Shown in pieces: positions 1 to 8,839 of a DNA stretch of 53,642 nt. Each line of letters begins with the position of its first letter. The stretch's first letter is position 1. Location: positions 1-53,642 of IMG/VR virus record IMGVR_UViG_3300006921_004288. The stretch is one strand, 5' to 3'. The position numbers and the translations under genes were made by a program. The notes under the pieces are model-generated. The model searched no databases, had not been told where the DNA came from, and was given only the letters and a program-made list of their open reading frames with translations. Source of the DNA: a virus.

Positions 1-99
1 GTAAAAGTAAGTGAAAATTACGCGTTGTGTAGATGTGGTCAATCCAAGAATCAACCAATGTGTGATGGAACACATAAATCATGTAATTTTAAAGGATAA
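1..99 (+). CDS. CDGSH-type iron-sulfur protein, 3' end only
   Basis: The window opens inside this gene; 32 residues remain before the TAA at 97-99. The piece reads CRCGQSKNQPMCDGTHKS, which fits the CDGSH signature C-x-C-x2-S-x3-P-x-C-D-G-T-H. In this family three cysteines and one histidine hold a redox-active [2Fe-2S] cluster. All four ligands are visible: Cys codons at 28-30, 34-36 and 61-63, and His at 73-75. Small single-domain CDGSH proteins are common in bacteria; their roles are electron transfer or Fe-S handling. The next gene starts 5 bases downstream, so both probably share a transcript. The missing 5' part prevents any statement about length or fused domains. Confidence 0.8.
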   Translation, partial: VKVSENYALCRCGQSKNQPMCDGTHKSCNFKG

Positions 100-103
100 A
101 AAT

Positions 104-337
104 ATGTACTATCAAGCAATCGTAGCATTTGAAACTGGAGTTATGGATAACGAAGGAAATGCTAAAGTTAAAAAATTTAAATATGTCGTAGAAGCCGAAT
201 CTCTTTTTGAGGTTAATAAAAGGTTAGCTTCATACTTGTCGGAAGACACTAGAGACTCCGAGGTAGTTTCAATAGCTAAGGCCCCTTTTGAGGACTTTCT
301 ACACCCACAACTAACACCTAAATATTATAATTTATAA
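104..337 (+). CDS. DUF4494-like small protein
   Basis: This 77-residue protein starts MYYQAIVAFETG. The ATG at 104 is preferred because an in-frame GTG at 11 would overlap the CDGSH gene for almost 90 bases. The pattern (aromatic start, a basic KVKKFKYVVEAESLFEVNKRL stretch interrupted by acidic turns, then a short strand before FEDF) resembles the DUF4494 family of Bacteroidetes and their phages. That match is from memory of the family and was not searched. No catalytic motif is visible and the function is unknown. It lies between the Fe-S protein and dUTPase in the same direction with almost no spacing. Confidence 0.6.
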   Translation: MYYQAIVAFETGVMDNEGNAKVKKFKYVVEAESLFEVNKRLASYLSEDTRDSEVVSIAKAPFEDFLHPQLTPKYYNL

Positions 338-338
338 A

Positions 339-941
339 ATGGGTTACAAAAAAACTTTAGAGAATATAAAATCTTTAGCTGGTGAAAATTATGAAGAAGG
401 TAAGGAAGAAGCTTTATATAGGCACTTAGGTCTTGACGAGGATACGGTTAATAAACTAGAACAACATAGTTTAGATATGGCTAAAGAAGAGATTAAAGTA
501 AAAGTTAGGTATGTCAATAAAAGTGATAATGAGGATTTGAGTTATAAATTTGTTGATGACAGTGGTTTTGATTTAAGAGCTAATCTTAGTAGCAGTCTAC
601 TAATTAAACCTAGAGAAATAATGTTGATTCCGACAGGTCTTTATTTTGAGTTACCTGAAAGTATGGAGATTCAGGTAAGACCTAGGTCCGGATTGGCAGC
701 AAAAAATGGTATTACTGTACTTAATACTCCAGGTACGGTAGATAGAGGTTATAGTGGTGAAATTAAGGTGATATTAATAAACTTAGGTAAAGATACTTTT
801 AAAGTTAATCATGGAGATAGAATCGCTCAAGCTGTAATTTCACCCGTAATATCTGGTAGATGGGCAAAACTAATAAAAGTTGCTTCACTAGATAATACCG
901 ATAGAGGTGATGGTGGATTCGGCAGTACAGGAATTAAATAA
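339..941 (+). CDS. dut: dUTP diphosphatase (dUTPase)
   Basis: The enzyme hydrolyses dUTP to dUMP and diphosphate, which keeps uracil out of DNA and feeds dTMP synthesis. All five trimeric dUTPase motifs are present in order: DSGFDLRA, PRSGLA, GTVDRGYSGEIKV, GDRIAQAVI and the C-terminal RGDGGFGSTG P-loop-like arm. The protein is 200 residues, about 50 longer than usual. The extra part is a charged N-terminal segment (KSLAGENYEEGKEEAL...) before the beta fold; it may be a phage-specific extension. The gene starts 1 base after the previous stop and ends 2 bases before the first glycosyltransferase, so it leads directly into the glycan island. Confidence 0.95.
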   Translation: MGYKKTLENIKSLAGENYEEGKEEALYRHLGLDEDTVNKLEQHSLDMAKEEIKVKVRYVNKSDNEDLSYKFVDDSGFDLRANLSSSLLIKPREIMLIPTGLYFELPESMEIQVRPRSGLAAKNGITVLNTPGTVDRGYSGEIKVILINLGKDTFKVNHGDRIAQAVISPVISGRWAKLIKVASLDNTDRGDGGFGSTGIK

Positions 942-943
942 TT

Positions 944-2584
944 ATGTCATTAAGTGTAGTTTTTAGTACAAAAAAAATAGATTTAGATTTTATAGAAATT
1001 ATAAAATCTACTTCTGGTGTTCATAAAATTGAGGTTTTGCCTTATGAGAACCCGGGAAAATATTCTTTAACTGAAGTTTATAACATGGGTATTGAAAAAG
1101 CAACAAACGATATTATAGTTTTTTGTCATGATGACATAAAGTTCGACACTAAAAACTGGGGTAGAAAATTACTGAACCAATTTAAAAGACATCCTAATTT
1201 TGGTATTATTGGTGTTGCTGGAAGTCGGTATATGCCATCATCTGGAAAATGGTGGGAGGACTTTTCTAAAATGCATGGAGCTGTATATCATGAACATGAA
1301 GGTAAAAGGTGGTTATCAAGATACTCTAAAGATATTGGTAATTCGTTGGATGAGGTTATCTTGGTTGATGGTTTATTTTTTGGTATTCATAAGGATAGAA
1401 TTTTAAAACCTTTTAATGAGGAGGTGGATGGTTTTCACTTCTATGATGTAGATTTTTCTTTTTCTAACCATTTAGCTGGTGTTAAAGTGGGGGTTTGTAC
1501 TGATATAAAAATAACACACTTGTCTATTGGTATGACTAATGATGAATGGGAGAAAAATAGGGTTATTTTTTCCGAAAGATATGAAGATTCGTTACCGTTA
1601 AAGATAAATCGAATAATAAGAAAAAATGAAAAGTTAAATATTTTAATAGGGTGTTTAAACTTTAATGATTATACTGGTTCAGAGTTACATATATATGAGT
1701 TAGCTAAAGGTTTAAAAAAATTAGGACACAACATTAGTATATGTTCTAATGTGGGTGGTGATATGGAGAAAAAAGTAAAATCTTTAGGTATTGACACTTT
1801 TTCTCTTCAAGAGCCTCCTGGATTTAAGCTTGGTGATGGAAAAACTAAAATTAACACACCCGAAGGAGTTAGAGTGCCGGAAAAAGGTCAGTTATATCAG
1901 ATGGCTCATGTAAAATTTGACTTACTTCATTTACACCATAAACCAATAACCGAACACCTACTAAAGTTGTACCCAACAACACCAACTGTTTGTACCATTC
2001 ATTCTGAAGTTATTGAACTGGAACATCCGGTTTTAGACAATAGAATTAAAAAATATATTTGTATACGACCTGAAATACAAGAATTTATAAACTCGAATTT
2101 TGATATTGATATTGATAAGACGAATGTAATTTATAACCCTTTTGATTCTAATAGATTTAAACCTTACCCTAAACCTAAGGTTGATAAGGAAAGAGTACTT
2201 TTTGTGGGCACTATAGATTATCTTCGCCAACAATCTATAGAAGATTTAATTGAAAAAACAAAGCTGGCAAACCAAGAACTGTGGATTGTGGGTAAAAAAA
2301 GAGTGGATTTTTTAGATGATATTAATGACGAACATGTTAAATATTTTGACCCTACTTGGAATGTTGAGTCTTATATAAAGCAATGTCATTACACAGCTGG
2401 AATTTTATTAGGTAGAACTACTATTGAGGGTTGGTTATGTAATCGTCCTGGTTGGATATATGATGTCGATTCTGGTGGAGCTATAAATGATATAACTTTG
2501 CATGAAGTCCCTAAAGATATCGTTAAGTTTCACTCCCCTAATATAATAAATCAAATAGTATCAACATACGAAGAAATATTATAA
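944..2584 (+). CDS. Two-domain glycosyltransferase (GT-A + GT-B)
   Basis: This 546-residue protein appears to fuse two sugar transferases. Residues 1 to about 225 look like a GT2-type GT-A domain, with VFCHDDIKF at 59-67 supplying the acidic metal-binding motif (HDD, 62-64). From about 230 to the end is a GT-B fold: LNILIGCLNFNDYTGSELH starts the N-terminal Rossmann half, DLLHLHHKP follows, and a second half starts at RVLFVGTIDYLRQQS. Such fusions can add two sugars in sequence. Donor and acceptor cannot be read from sequence. It opens the glycan island, 2 bases after dUTPase, and the next gene follows after 1 base. Confidence 0.8.
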   Translation: MSLSVVFSTKKIDLDFIEIIKSTSGVHKIEVLPYENPGKYSLTEVYNMGIEKATNDIIVFCHDDIKFDTKNWGRKLLNQFKRHPNFGIIGVAGSRYMPSSGKWWEDFSKMHGAVYHEHEGKRWLSRYSKDIGNSLDEVILVDGLFFGIHKDRILKPFNEEVDGFHFYDVDFSFSNHLAGVKVGVCTDIKITHLSIGMTNDEWEKNRVIFSERYEDSLPLKINRIIRKNEKLNILIGCLNFNDYTGSELHIYELAKGLKKLGHNISICSNVGGDMEKKVKSLGIDTFSLQEPPGFKLGDGKTKINTPEGVRVPEKGQLYQMAHVKFDLLHLHHKPITEHLLKLYPTTPTVCTIHSEVIELEHPVLDNRIKKYICIRPEIQEFINSNFDIDIDKTNVIYNPFDSNRFKPYPKPKVDKERVLFVGTIDYLRQQSIEDLIEKTKLANQELWIVGKKRVDFLDDINDEHVKYFDPTWNVESYIKQCHYTAGILLGRTTIEGWLCNRPGWIYDVDSGGAINDITLHEVPKDIVKFHSPNIINQIVSTYEEIL

Positions 2585-2585
2585 T

Positions 2586-3245
2586 ATGAAACTATTAATT
2601 AAATTTCCTACTAGGGTTAGAGTTAGAAAATTCTTAAATGTTTTAAGTACGTATGTTAGGTTATTAGATGATAAATCAACACCTATAATTGTTTCTTGTG
2701 ATACCGACGATTATTCCATGAAAGAAGAGTTTGTTACGGAAGTAATCGGTCAATATAAAAATGTTATAGTACAATTTAATAATAACAATACTAAAATAGA
2801 AGCAATTAATCATAATATGGACACTTTTGATTTTGATATTGTGTTATTAGCTTCAGATGATATGGTTCCTCGTATTAAAGGTTTTGATAAGATTATAAAA
2901 GAAAAAATGATGACTAATTATCCAGACACTGATGGTGTATTGTGGTTTAATGATGGTTATAAAGGTGATAAATTAAATACTTTATGTATTTTAGGTAAAA
3001 AGTATTTTGATAGGTTTGGTTATATTTACAATCCTGAATACAAATCTGTCTGGTGTGATAATGAATTTATGGATGTGTCTAAGTTATTAGATAAAGTTAC
3101 GTATTTTAATGATGTTATTATAAGGCATGAACATCCTGATTGGGGTTTTGGTTCTAACGATTCTATACACATGACTAATGTAAAAAATGAAAGTAGTGAT
3201 AGACTTACCTATGAAAGAAGAAAACAGCAAAATTTTGGATTATGA
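2586..3245 (+). CDS. GT2-like glycosyltransferase
   Basis: A 219-residue putative GT-A glycosyltransferase. The N-terminal half shows a Rossmann-like pattern (IIVSCDTDD, then VIVQFNNNNTKIEAINH), followed by VLLASDDMVP at residues 87-95, where SDD (90-92) is the likely metal/nucleotide-sugar motif. HEHPDWGFG near the C-terminus may supply a late histidine as in many GT-A enzymes. It is short for GT2 and lacks any membrane segment, so it probably acts in the cytoplasm. It overlaps the next gene by 4 bases (ATGA). Substrate is unknown. Confidence 0.7.
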   Translation: MKLLIKFPTRVRVRKFLNVLSTYVRLLDDKSTPIIVSCDTDDYSMKEEFVTEVIGQYKNVIVQFNNNNTKIEAINHNMDTFDFDIVLLASDDMVPRIKGFDKIIKEKMMTNYPDTDGVLWFNDGYKGDKLNTLCILGKKYFDRFGYIYNPEYKSVWCDNEFMDVSKLLDKVTYFNDVIIRHEHPDWGFGSNDSIHMTNVKNESSDRLTYERRKQQNFGL

Positions 3246-4099
3246 ATCAAATATGTACAGTATCAGATATAAACTATCTAACAAAAGGATTAACATTATA
3301 CGAATCCTTACTTAAAAATACAAATAACTTTGTTTTACATTACTTGTGTATTGATGATAAAACCTACAATAAGATTGTTAGATTTGAGTCTAGTACTTTA
3401 AAAGTATACAATCTTAAAGACCTATTACTTAATGATGAATCACTTAACAAACTAAAAACTTCACAGTATAATTATTTTTGTTGGTCTCTATCTTCATATT
3501 TTAGTAATTTTCTTTTACACAAATTAAATAAAGATATAACCTATATTGATAGTGATATCTATTTTCATCAAAGTTTAGATATTATTTTAGATGAAATTGG
3601 TGATAGGGATGTTGGTATTTTTAGACATAGACAATTCCCTATGGAGTCATATAGACCTGAGGGTTTGTTTAATGTTGGGGTGGTACATTTTAAATGTAGT
3701 GATTTAGGTATTAAAACTTCTGATTGGTGGAAAGATTCTGTTTTACATAAAAAACATCCAGAATATGCTACTTGTGGTGACCAAAAATATTTAGATTATT
3801 TTCCTATACTATGCCCAAAAGAGTCTATATACATTGATGTTAATATTGGTCATGGAGCTCCTTGGATGTGGCAATTATATAACTTCATAGATAAAGATAC
3901 TATTATGTGGGGGGATTTAAAACAAAAATTAATTTTTACACACTTTTCACAGTTTGAGTATGACAAAGAAACTTACGTACCTTCTACTATGCATCACATA
4001 TACACACCTTTAAATATGTACAAAGAAATTAAAGAATTAAAAGAAATATATGATGAGTATTACTATAATTTAAAAGTAACAGAAAAAAAATACGAATGA
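3242..4099 (+). CDS. GT8-like glycosyltransferase
   Basis: This 285-residue protein resembles retaining GT-A transferases of the GT8 kind. It starts with the ICTVSDINYLTKGLTLYESL element, where such enzymes bind the nucleotide and place loops over it. The DxD motif is YIDSDIYFH (DSD, 103-105). GDQKYLDYF and IGHGAPWMWQ further on match the positions of the acceptor and second metal-site motifs in related enzymes. It overlaps both neighbours by 4 bases, so translation is probably coupled. The transferred sugar is unknown. Confidence 0.75.
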   Translation: MNQICTVSDINYLTKGLTLYESLLKNTNNFVLHYLCIDDKTYNKIVRFESSTLKVYNLKDLLLNDESLNKLKTSQYNYFCWSLSSYFSNFLLHKLNKDITYIDSDIYFHQSLDIILDEIGDRDVGIFRHRQFPMESYRPEGLFNVGVVHFKCSDLGIKTSDWWKDSVLHKKHPEYATCGDQKYLDYFPILCPKESIYIDVNIGHGAPWMWQLYNFIDKDTIMWGDLKQKLIFTHFSQFEYDKETYVPSTMHHIYTPLNMYKEIKELKEIYDEYYYNLKVTEKKYE

Positions 4100-4755
4100 T
4101 TAAAACTATACATAGACATACATTTAGAGAAGATTTATTAATTAAGGGTGGTTATGTTTTAGATTTGGGGTGTAGTGACTTTATTTTTACTAGATATATG
4201 TTAAAAAATGAGATGAAAGTAATTTCTTTAGACCCACGTAAAAACATTTATGTGTTCGAAGATTTACTCACCAACCCTAATTTTACCTTTTTAGAAAAAG
4301 CTTGTGTTGGGGTAAAGAATGGTGATACCGCACCCTACCATACCTATCAACATTGGGGGTCAAACTCTTTAATAAACACACCAGAAATGTTATCTAACGA
4401 AACTAATTTAGGTCATTCTAAAAATCCATTTAAAGAAACTTACAATGTGAAAGTAACTACAATAGCTGAAATAATGTCCGAGTTTAATATAGATAAATTT
4501 GAATTGATAAAAATGGATGTTGAGGGTATGGAATATGAAATTTTAAGTAATTTACCTGATAATTGTTCTAAACAAATATCTATAGAATTTCATGACTTTT
4601 TATCTTTAAACCCCTCCGATGATATTGAAGAATATCATATAGATTTACTTAAGAATAACCTCTCAACATATAAAGTTGAGTATGAGGATAAGTCACCTCT
4701 TAATGGGTTTAAAAATACCTTTCAGAGAGATGACGTATTATATATAGAAAAATAA
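4096..4755 (+). CDS. FkbM-family methyltransferase
   Basis: A 219-residue SAM-dependent methyltransferase. The SAM motif is VLDLGCSDFIFTRYM, and the FkbM-type signature LIKMDVEGMEYEIL is clear in the second half. FkbM enzymes O-methylate sugar hydroxyls or polyketides; in glycan clusters they cap or modify sugars. That fits its place between glycosyltransferases. Its ATG overlaps the previous stop (ATGA) and the next gene follows after 2 bases. The site it methylates cannot be predicted. Confidence 0.85.
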   Translation: MIKTIHRHTFREDLLIKGGYVLDLGCSDFIFTRYMLKNEMKVISLDPRKNIYVFEDLLTNPNFTFLEKACVGVKNGDTAPYHTYQHWGSNSLINTPEMLSNETNLGHSKNPFKETYNVKVTTIAEIMSEFNIDKFELIKMDVEGMEYEILSNLPDNCSKQISIEFHDFLSLNPSDDIEEYHIDLLKNNLSTYKVEYEDKSPLNGFKNTFQRDDVLYIEK

Positions 4756-4757
4756 TT

Positions 4758-5642
4758 ATGAAAATAGCGTTTGGAATGATTGTGTTCGAGGGTGATTACG
4801 TTCTTAAACAATGTTTAGAACAAGTCTACCCTTTTGCAGAACAAATATTAATTGCTGAAGGCCCAGTATCTTATTGGCAAAGACAAGGTCGTACAACCTC
4901 GTTAGATGGTACCAACAAAATTTTAGATGAGTTTCCTGACCCAGATAATAAAATTAAAGTAGTGCATGGTCAGTTTAATGAAAAAGATGACCAGTGTAAG
5001 GCATATATGAAACACATAAATGATGATATAGATTATATATGGAATTTAGATTCTGATGAAATATATAAAACGGAAGATTTAAAAAAGATAATAAATTTTT
5101 TAAAGACTGAATTACCTACAAGTGTTGGTGTTAGAAGTTGTTCTTTCTATGGTGGATTTGACGATTACCTAACTGGTTTTGAATTAAATAGGGATAATTT
5201 TTTAAGAATTTTTAGGTACACTAAAGGTTCTACTTGGTTGACTCATAGACCACCAACTATTCAATACCCACCTAATTCAAATATAATTAGAAAACATATA
5301 GATAGTGAGACCCTTTATAATAAATTGGGTGTTCAAATGTATCACTATTCGTATACCTTTCCTGACCAAGTCTATAAAAAGGTAAATTATTATAAAGATA
5401 GTGTTAGTAAAGATAATTGTATTGACAACTATTTCGACAGAGTTTACATACCTTGGTTAAGTGGTAATCGTGAATCTGTAGAAAAAGAGTTTTTAGGTGT
5501 GCATGAATTTAAGCCTCATTCTCGTGGAGAATGTTTTACACAACCATTTATTTTATCACATCCAGAATCTATACTTAAAGATATGCCAGAACTTAAAAAT
5601 AAATTTGCCACACAATTAAAAAAATATATTAATGTTAAGTAA
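4758..5642 (+). CDS. GT2-like glycosyltransferase
   Basis: A 294-residue GT-A type enzyme. It begins with KIAFGMIVFEGDYVLKQCLE, as in GT2 proteins that start with a short strand and then a helix of conserved leucines. The acidic motif is NLDSDEIY (DSDE, 98-101). A basic stretch around HRPPTIQYPP and HYSYTFPDQVYKK follow, probably acceptor contacts. No membrane segment is seen. The last 11 bases overlap the next gene in another frame. Substrate unknown. Confidence 0.75.
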   Translation: MKIAFGMIVFEGDYVLKQCLEQVYPFAEQILIAEGPVSYWQRQGRTTSLDGTNKILDEFPDPDNKIKVVHGQFNEKDDQCKAYMKHINDDIDYIWNLDSDEIYKTEDLKKIINFLKTELPTSVGVRSCSFYGGFDDYLTGFELNRDNFLRIFRYTKGSTWLTHRPPTIQYPPNSNIIRKHIDSETLYNKLGVQMYHYSYTFPDQVYKKVNYYKDSVSKDNCIDNYFDRVYIPWLSGNRESVEKEFLGVHEFKPHSRGECFTQPFILSHPESILKDMPELKNKFATQLKKYINVK

Positions 5643-6456
5643 CGAAGAAGGTAACCAACTAATAAAAAAATATTTAAGTGAAAATAAAATTTTTACTGTA
5701 GGTAGGGTTGGTTCTTCGGAAATAATAGCGTCTAATTCTTTTGATGGTGGACAGGAAATATCTCGAGGTATTATAAGTATGTTACAAAATAATGCTGGGG
5801 TATATGGAAATTCAATAGAAGATTTCTGTAAAGAGTATCTGGAAGGGATAAAGTGTTGTGACATTCAAGTATATTGGGCTATAGAAGGCATAAAAGCCTC
5901 TCAAAATAATCTTTTTGGTAAGTATTGTTCGGAATCCACAATCGTTGATAGTAGAACTGTCGAACCTTTTTATTTTGAGGATTCTTGGGCTAGTGCATTA
6001 CAAAACAAAAAAGTTTTGGTCGTTAGTCCTTTTGCTGAATCCATAAAGACCCAATACGAAAAAAGATTGTTAATTTGGCCTAATAAATTATTACCTGAGT
6101 TTAATTTAATACCTTATAAAGCTGTACAATCTATAGGTGGAATAGGTCCTCACTCTTCTTGGTTTGAGTCATTAAATATTATGAAAGAAGAAATTAGTGA
6201 ATTAGACTTTGATGTTGCTTTATTGGGTTGTGGTGGTTATGGAATGCCTTTAATGTCTCACATAAAAAATACGTTAAATAAATCCGCTATATATGTAGGG
6301 GGTGGTTTACAAATATTATTTGGGGTTAAAGGACGGAGATGGGATGCTCACCCAGAAATAAGTAGTTTTTACAATGAACATTGGGTTAGGCCTAATGATA
6401 ATGAAAAACCAAAAGGGATGTCTCTTATGAATAACGAGCCTTCCACTTATTGGTAA
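5632..6456 (+). CDS. Putative GT-D-like glycosyltransferase
   Basis: A 274-residue protein with an early RVGSSEIIA motif, then VALLGCGGYGMPLMSHI and SAIYVGGGLQILFGVKGRRW, ending with HWVRPNDNE. This arrangement recalls bacterial proteins described as having a GT-D fold, found in polysaccharide loci. The assignment is from motif memory only. The gene starts with ATG inside the last 11 bases of the preceding gene. A domain of unknown function in sugar metabolism remains possible. Confidence 0.5.
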   Translation: MLSNEEGNQLIKKYLSENKIFTVGRVGSSEIIASNSFDGGQEISRGIISMLQNNAGVYGNSIEDFCKEYLEGIKCCDIQVYWAIEGIKASQNNLFGKYCSESTIVDSRTVEPFYFEDSWASALQNKKVLVVSPFAESIKTQYEKRLLIWPNKLLPEFNLIPYKAVQSIGGIGPHSSWFESLNIMKEEISELDFDVALLGCGGYGMPLMSHIKNTLNKSAIYVGGGLQILFGVKGRRWDAHPEISSFYNEHWVRPNDNEKPKGMSLMNNEPSTYW

Positions 6457-6473
6457 ATAATTTAATAGTTTTT

Positions 6474-7286
6474 ATGATACCAGTAATTTTAATACATAAA
6501 GGATACCAAGACTATCTTGGTTGTGCGATTAATCAAGCACTTAAAAATAATCCGGTACATCTAATAGGTGATACTATCCCACCTATAACACACGAAAACT
6601 TTAAGTTTGAAAACTTAAATGAGTATTGTTTAGAATGCGATGAATTTAGGTCTATTTACGAACATTTAAATACCACTCCTGTTGAGTATGAGATTTTTTG
6701 TTATCAAAGATGGTTTATATTAAAAAATTACATGGAAAAACAAAATTTAGATAAAATATTTTATATTGACTCTGACGTTTTGCTTTTTGTAAATATAACA
6801 GAAGAGTGGAAACATTTTGACCAATATATTTTAACTTTAGCACATAGAAGTGCTGGGACAAATTCATTTATCACACTAGAAGGGGTTACTAGTTTTTGTA
6901 ATTTTTTAATGGACACTTATAAAAATAAAAACTCTTATAATTACAAAAAAATTGCTTCACACTATAATATAAGAAGGGAATTTGGTTTACCTGGTGGTGT
7001 GTGTGATATGACATTTCTAGAATTTTTCCATTATTGTGCTGATTGTGGTGGTGGACCTGGTAGGGTAGGTGAAATGATGCAAATAGTTAATGGTTCAACC
7101 TACGACCATAATATTAATACTCCTGACCAAGGATTTTCTTTTAAAAATGGGAAAAAAGATTTTATATTAAAAGAGGGTATTCCTTATATTTTTAATAATA
7201 CTTTAAATAAAGAAATAAAATTTAACTCATTACACTTCCAAGGAGGAGCCAAAAATTTAATAAGAAGTGTGTATGATAGATGTTAA
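6474..7286 (+). CDS. GT-A type glycosyltransferase
   Basis: A 270-residue enzyme starting MIPVILIHKGYQDYLG at the ATG 6474. An upstream in-frame TTG at 6450 would overlap the preceding gene and adds no conserved residues, so it was not used. The DxD motif is FYIDSDVLLF (DSD, 99-101). The second half is rich in Gly and Cys (YCADCGGGPGRVGEMM). The last residues, SLHFQGGAKN, place a histidine late in the chain as in many retaining GT-A enzymes. Its end overlaps the next gene by 14 bases. Donor and acceptor are unknown. Confidence 0.7.
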   Translation: MIPVILIHKGYQDYLGCAINQALKNNPVHLIGDTIPPITHENFKFENLNEYCLECDEFRSIYEHLNTTPVEYEIFCYQRWFILKNYMEKQNLDKIFYIDSDVLLFVNITEEWKHFDQYILTLAHRSAGTNSFITLEGVTSFCNFLMDTYKNKNSYNYKKIASHYNIRREFGLPGGVCDMTFLEFFHYCADCGGGPGRVGEMMQIVNGSTYDHNINTPDQGFSFKNGKKDFILKEGIPYIFNNTLNKEIKFNSLHFQGGAKNLIRSVYDRC

Positions 7287-7872
7287 CGAATCTTGGAAAA
7301 ATGAAGTTGTTTTTAAAAAACAATTAGAGTTAAACTTAAAAGAATTATCTTCTAAATCTAGTTATCCTAGTCATTGGATTGATTTTATTAATTTAATAAA
7401 TCTTTTTAATCCAAAATCTGTTTTGGATGTGGGTTGTGGTTGTGGTGCTATATATGAATTATGTAGAAAAGAACTACCTGACTTATCTTATTTTGGTATA
7501 GACTACGCTCCTGAAGCAATAAATGTAGCCAAAGAAAAATGGGGAGACTCTTACTTTGATGTGCTTGATTACAAACAATTAACTAATTCTTATCTATCTA
7601 ATTTTGACCTTATACATATGGGAGCTTTACTTGATGTGTTGGATAATGGTGATGAGGCATTGGAGTATATTTTATCTTTATCACCTAAAAATATATTAGT
7701 AGGTAGGATGAAAATAACAAATGAAGAGAGTTATTACACAACTTATAAAGCTTATGATGAAATAACTACCTGTGCCTATTACCATAGTAAAAATAATTTC
7801 TTACATTTATGTGAAAAGTATGATTATGGTATACATAACATAAATGATAATTTTTATTTAGTAAAAAAATGA
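7273..7872 (+). CDS. Class I SAM-dependent methyltransferase
   Basis: A 199-residue methyltransferase with motif I SVLDVGCGCGAIYEL and the acidic end of strand 2 in YFGIDYAPEAI. DLIHMGALLDVLDNGDEA gives the motif III/IV region. The ATG at 7273 is preferred to the GTG two codons upstream. It overlaps the preceding gene by 14 bases and the next by 4. Its surroundings suggest it methylates a sugar or a sugar-bearing product, but small class I enzymes act on many substrates. Confidence 0.75.
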   Translation: MIDVNESWKNEVVFKKQLELNLKELSSKSSYPSHWIDFINLINLFNPKSVLDVGCGCGAIYELCRKELPDLSYFGIDYAPEAINVAKEKWGDSYFDVLDYKQLTNSYLSNFDLIHMGALLDVLDNGDEALEYILSLSPKNILVGRMKITNEESYYTTYKAYDEITTCAYYHSKNNFLHLCEKYDYGIHNINDNFYLVKK

Positions 7873-8528
7873 GTGACATAAAACAATTAAGTGAGTCTTT
7901 AGTACAACCTATATTAACTATAGGTAGAAAAGTTGCTATAGTGGGTTCCAGTGCAGTATTGTTAAAAAAAGAATACGGTGATATAATAGATAGTTATGAT
8001 ACTGTAATTAGATTTAATAGAGCTCCTGTTGTTGGTTACGAAAACTTTGTTGGTTCTAAAACTGATATAAGGGTGGTTAACGCTCACGTATTTACTAACA
8101 CTTCTTGTGAGGGTGATGAAAGATTTAAAACAGCAAAACTAACACAACCTAAGAATTTTATTAAAGAATTAGAAAATACCACTATATTACACGTAGGTAC
8201 TGCTGGGGCAGGTTCTGTTGACCCAGATGAAATGGGTTGGTCCGATAGGTCTACCCACATTCACCCAACATCAAAAGCTTTTATTATGAATTACAATGGA
8301 ATTCCGATTAGTGACCTAGGTAAGGCTCCTACGGTAGGTATTAAAACAATTAAATTAATGATACTAAATAATTTAACCCCCCACTTATTTGGTTTTGGCT
8401 TAGACGAGTCTGGTGTATCTCACTACTGGGAGGATAGGGACCCAGTTAGTCAGTGTCATGCTTATAGTGATGAAAGAAATAAATTAAAACAGTGGGAAAA
8501 ACAAGTACAAATTAAAATCTTTAGATAA
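7869..8528 (+). CDS. GT29 sialyltransferase-like glycosyltransferase
   Basis: This 219-residue protein carries the sialylmotifs of GT29, the family that uses CMP-activated sugars. Motif L spans about residues 22-66: VAIVGSSAVLLKKEYG, then DSYDTVIRFNRAP and FVGSKTD. Motif S spans about 154-180: PTVGIKTIKLMILNN, then LFGFGLDE. A motif III/VS-like HYWED is at 185-189, with His185 the likely catalytic base. It is shorter than eukaryotic GT29 enzymes and has no signal anchor. CMP-sugar synthetase, Kdo-8-P synthase and aldolase genes lie within 4 kb downstream, which suggests a locally made CMP-ulosonate as donor (inference). It overlaps both neighbours by 1 to 4 bases. Confidence 0.82.
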   Translation: MSDIKQLSESLVQPILTIGRKVAIVGSSAVLLKKEYGDIIDSYDTVIRFNRAPVVGYENFVGSKTDIRVVNAHVFTNTSCEGDERFKTAKLTQPKNFIKELENTTILHVGTAGAGSVDPDEMGWSDRSTHIHPTSKAFIMNYNGIPISDLGKAPTVGIKTIKLMILNNLTPHLFGFGLDESGVSHYWEDRDPVSQCHAYSDERNKLKQWEKQVQIKIFR

Positions 8529-8839
8529 TGAAAATTTTTATAGATATAGACAATACTATAGCTTACGAAACTGAAGACTTAGACTATTCCAAAGCTAAAC
8601 CTATAATGGCTAACATAGAGAGGGCTAATAAATTATATGACGAAGGAAATTATATTGTTTATTGGACGGCAAGAGGAGCTGAAAGTGGTATAGATTGGAG
8701 AGAAGTAACACAATTACAATTAAATTCGTGGGGTGTTAAACATCACGAATTAAGATTAGATAAACCGTCATTTGATGTTTTTATCGATGACAAAAATTTA
8801 AATAGTAGAGAATGGGAACAAGAAAAATGGATAGTGTAG
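8528..8839 (+). CDS. HAD-family sugar phosphatase
   Basis: A 103-residue capless HAD phosphatase. The nucleophile motif is FIDIDNTIAY (DID, with the first Asp as nucleophile). YWTARGAESGIDW gives the Thr of motif II, KPSFDVFIDDK the Lys of motif III and the acidic motif IV (IDD). Very similar small HAD proteins with the YWTARG and IDDK motifs sit beside nucleotidyltransferases in bacterial polysaccharide loci. Here it could dephosphorylate Kdo-8-phosphate or a related ulosonate phosphate before CMP activation. That role is inference from the neighbouring kdsA-like and CMP-synthetase genes. Confidence 0.8.
   Translation: MKIFIDIDNTIAYETEDLDYSKAKPIMANIERANKLYDEGNYIVYWTARGAESGIDWREVTQLQLNSWGVKHHELRLDKPSFDVFIDDKNLNSREWEQEKWIV

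Noticed and set aside
11-103. Longer start (GTG 11) for the DUF4494-like gene
   Set aside because: Those bases encode the CDGSH motif in another frame, which is far more convincing; the gene starts at ATG 104.
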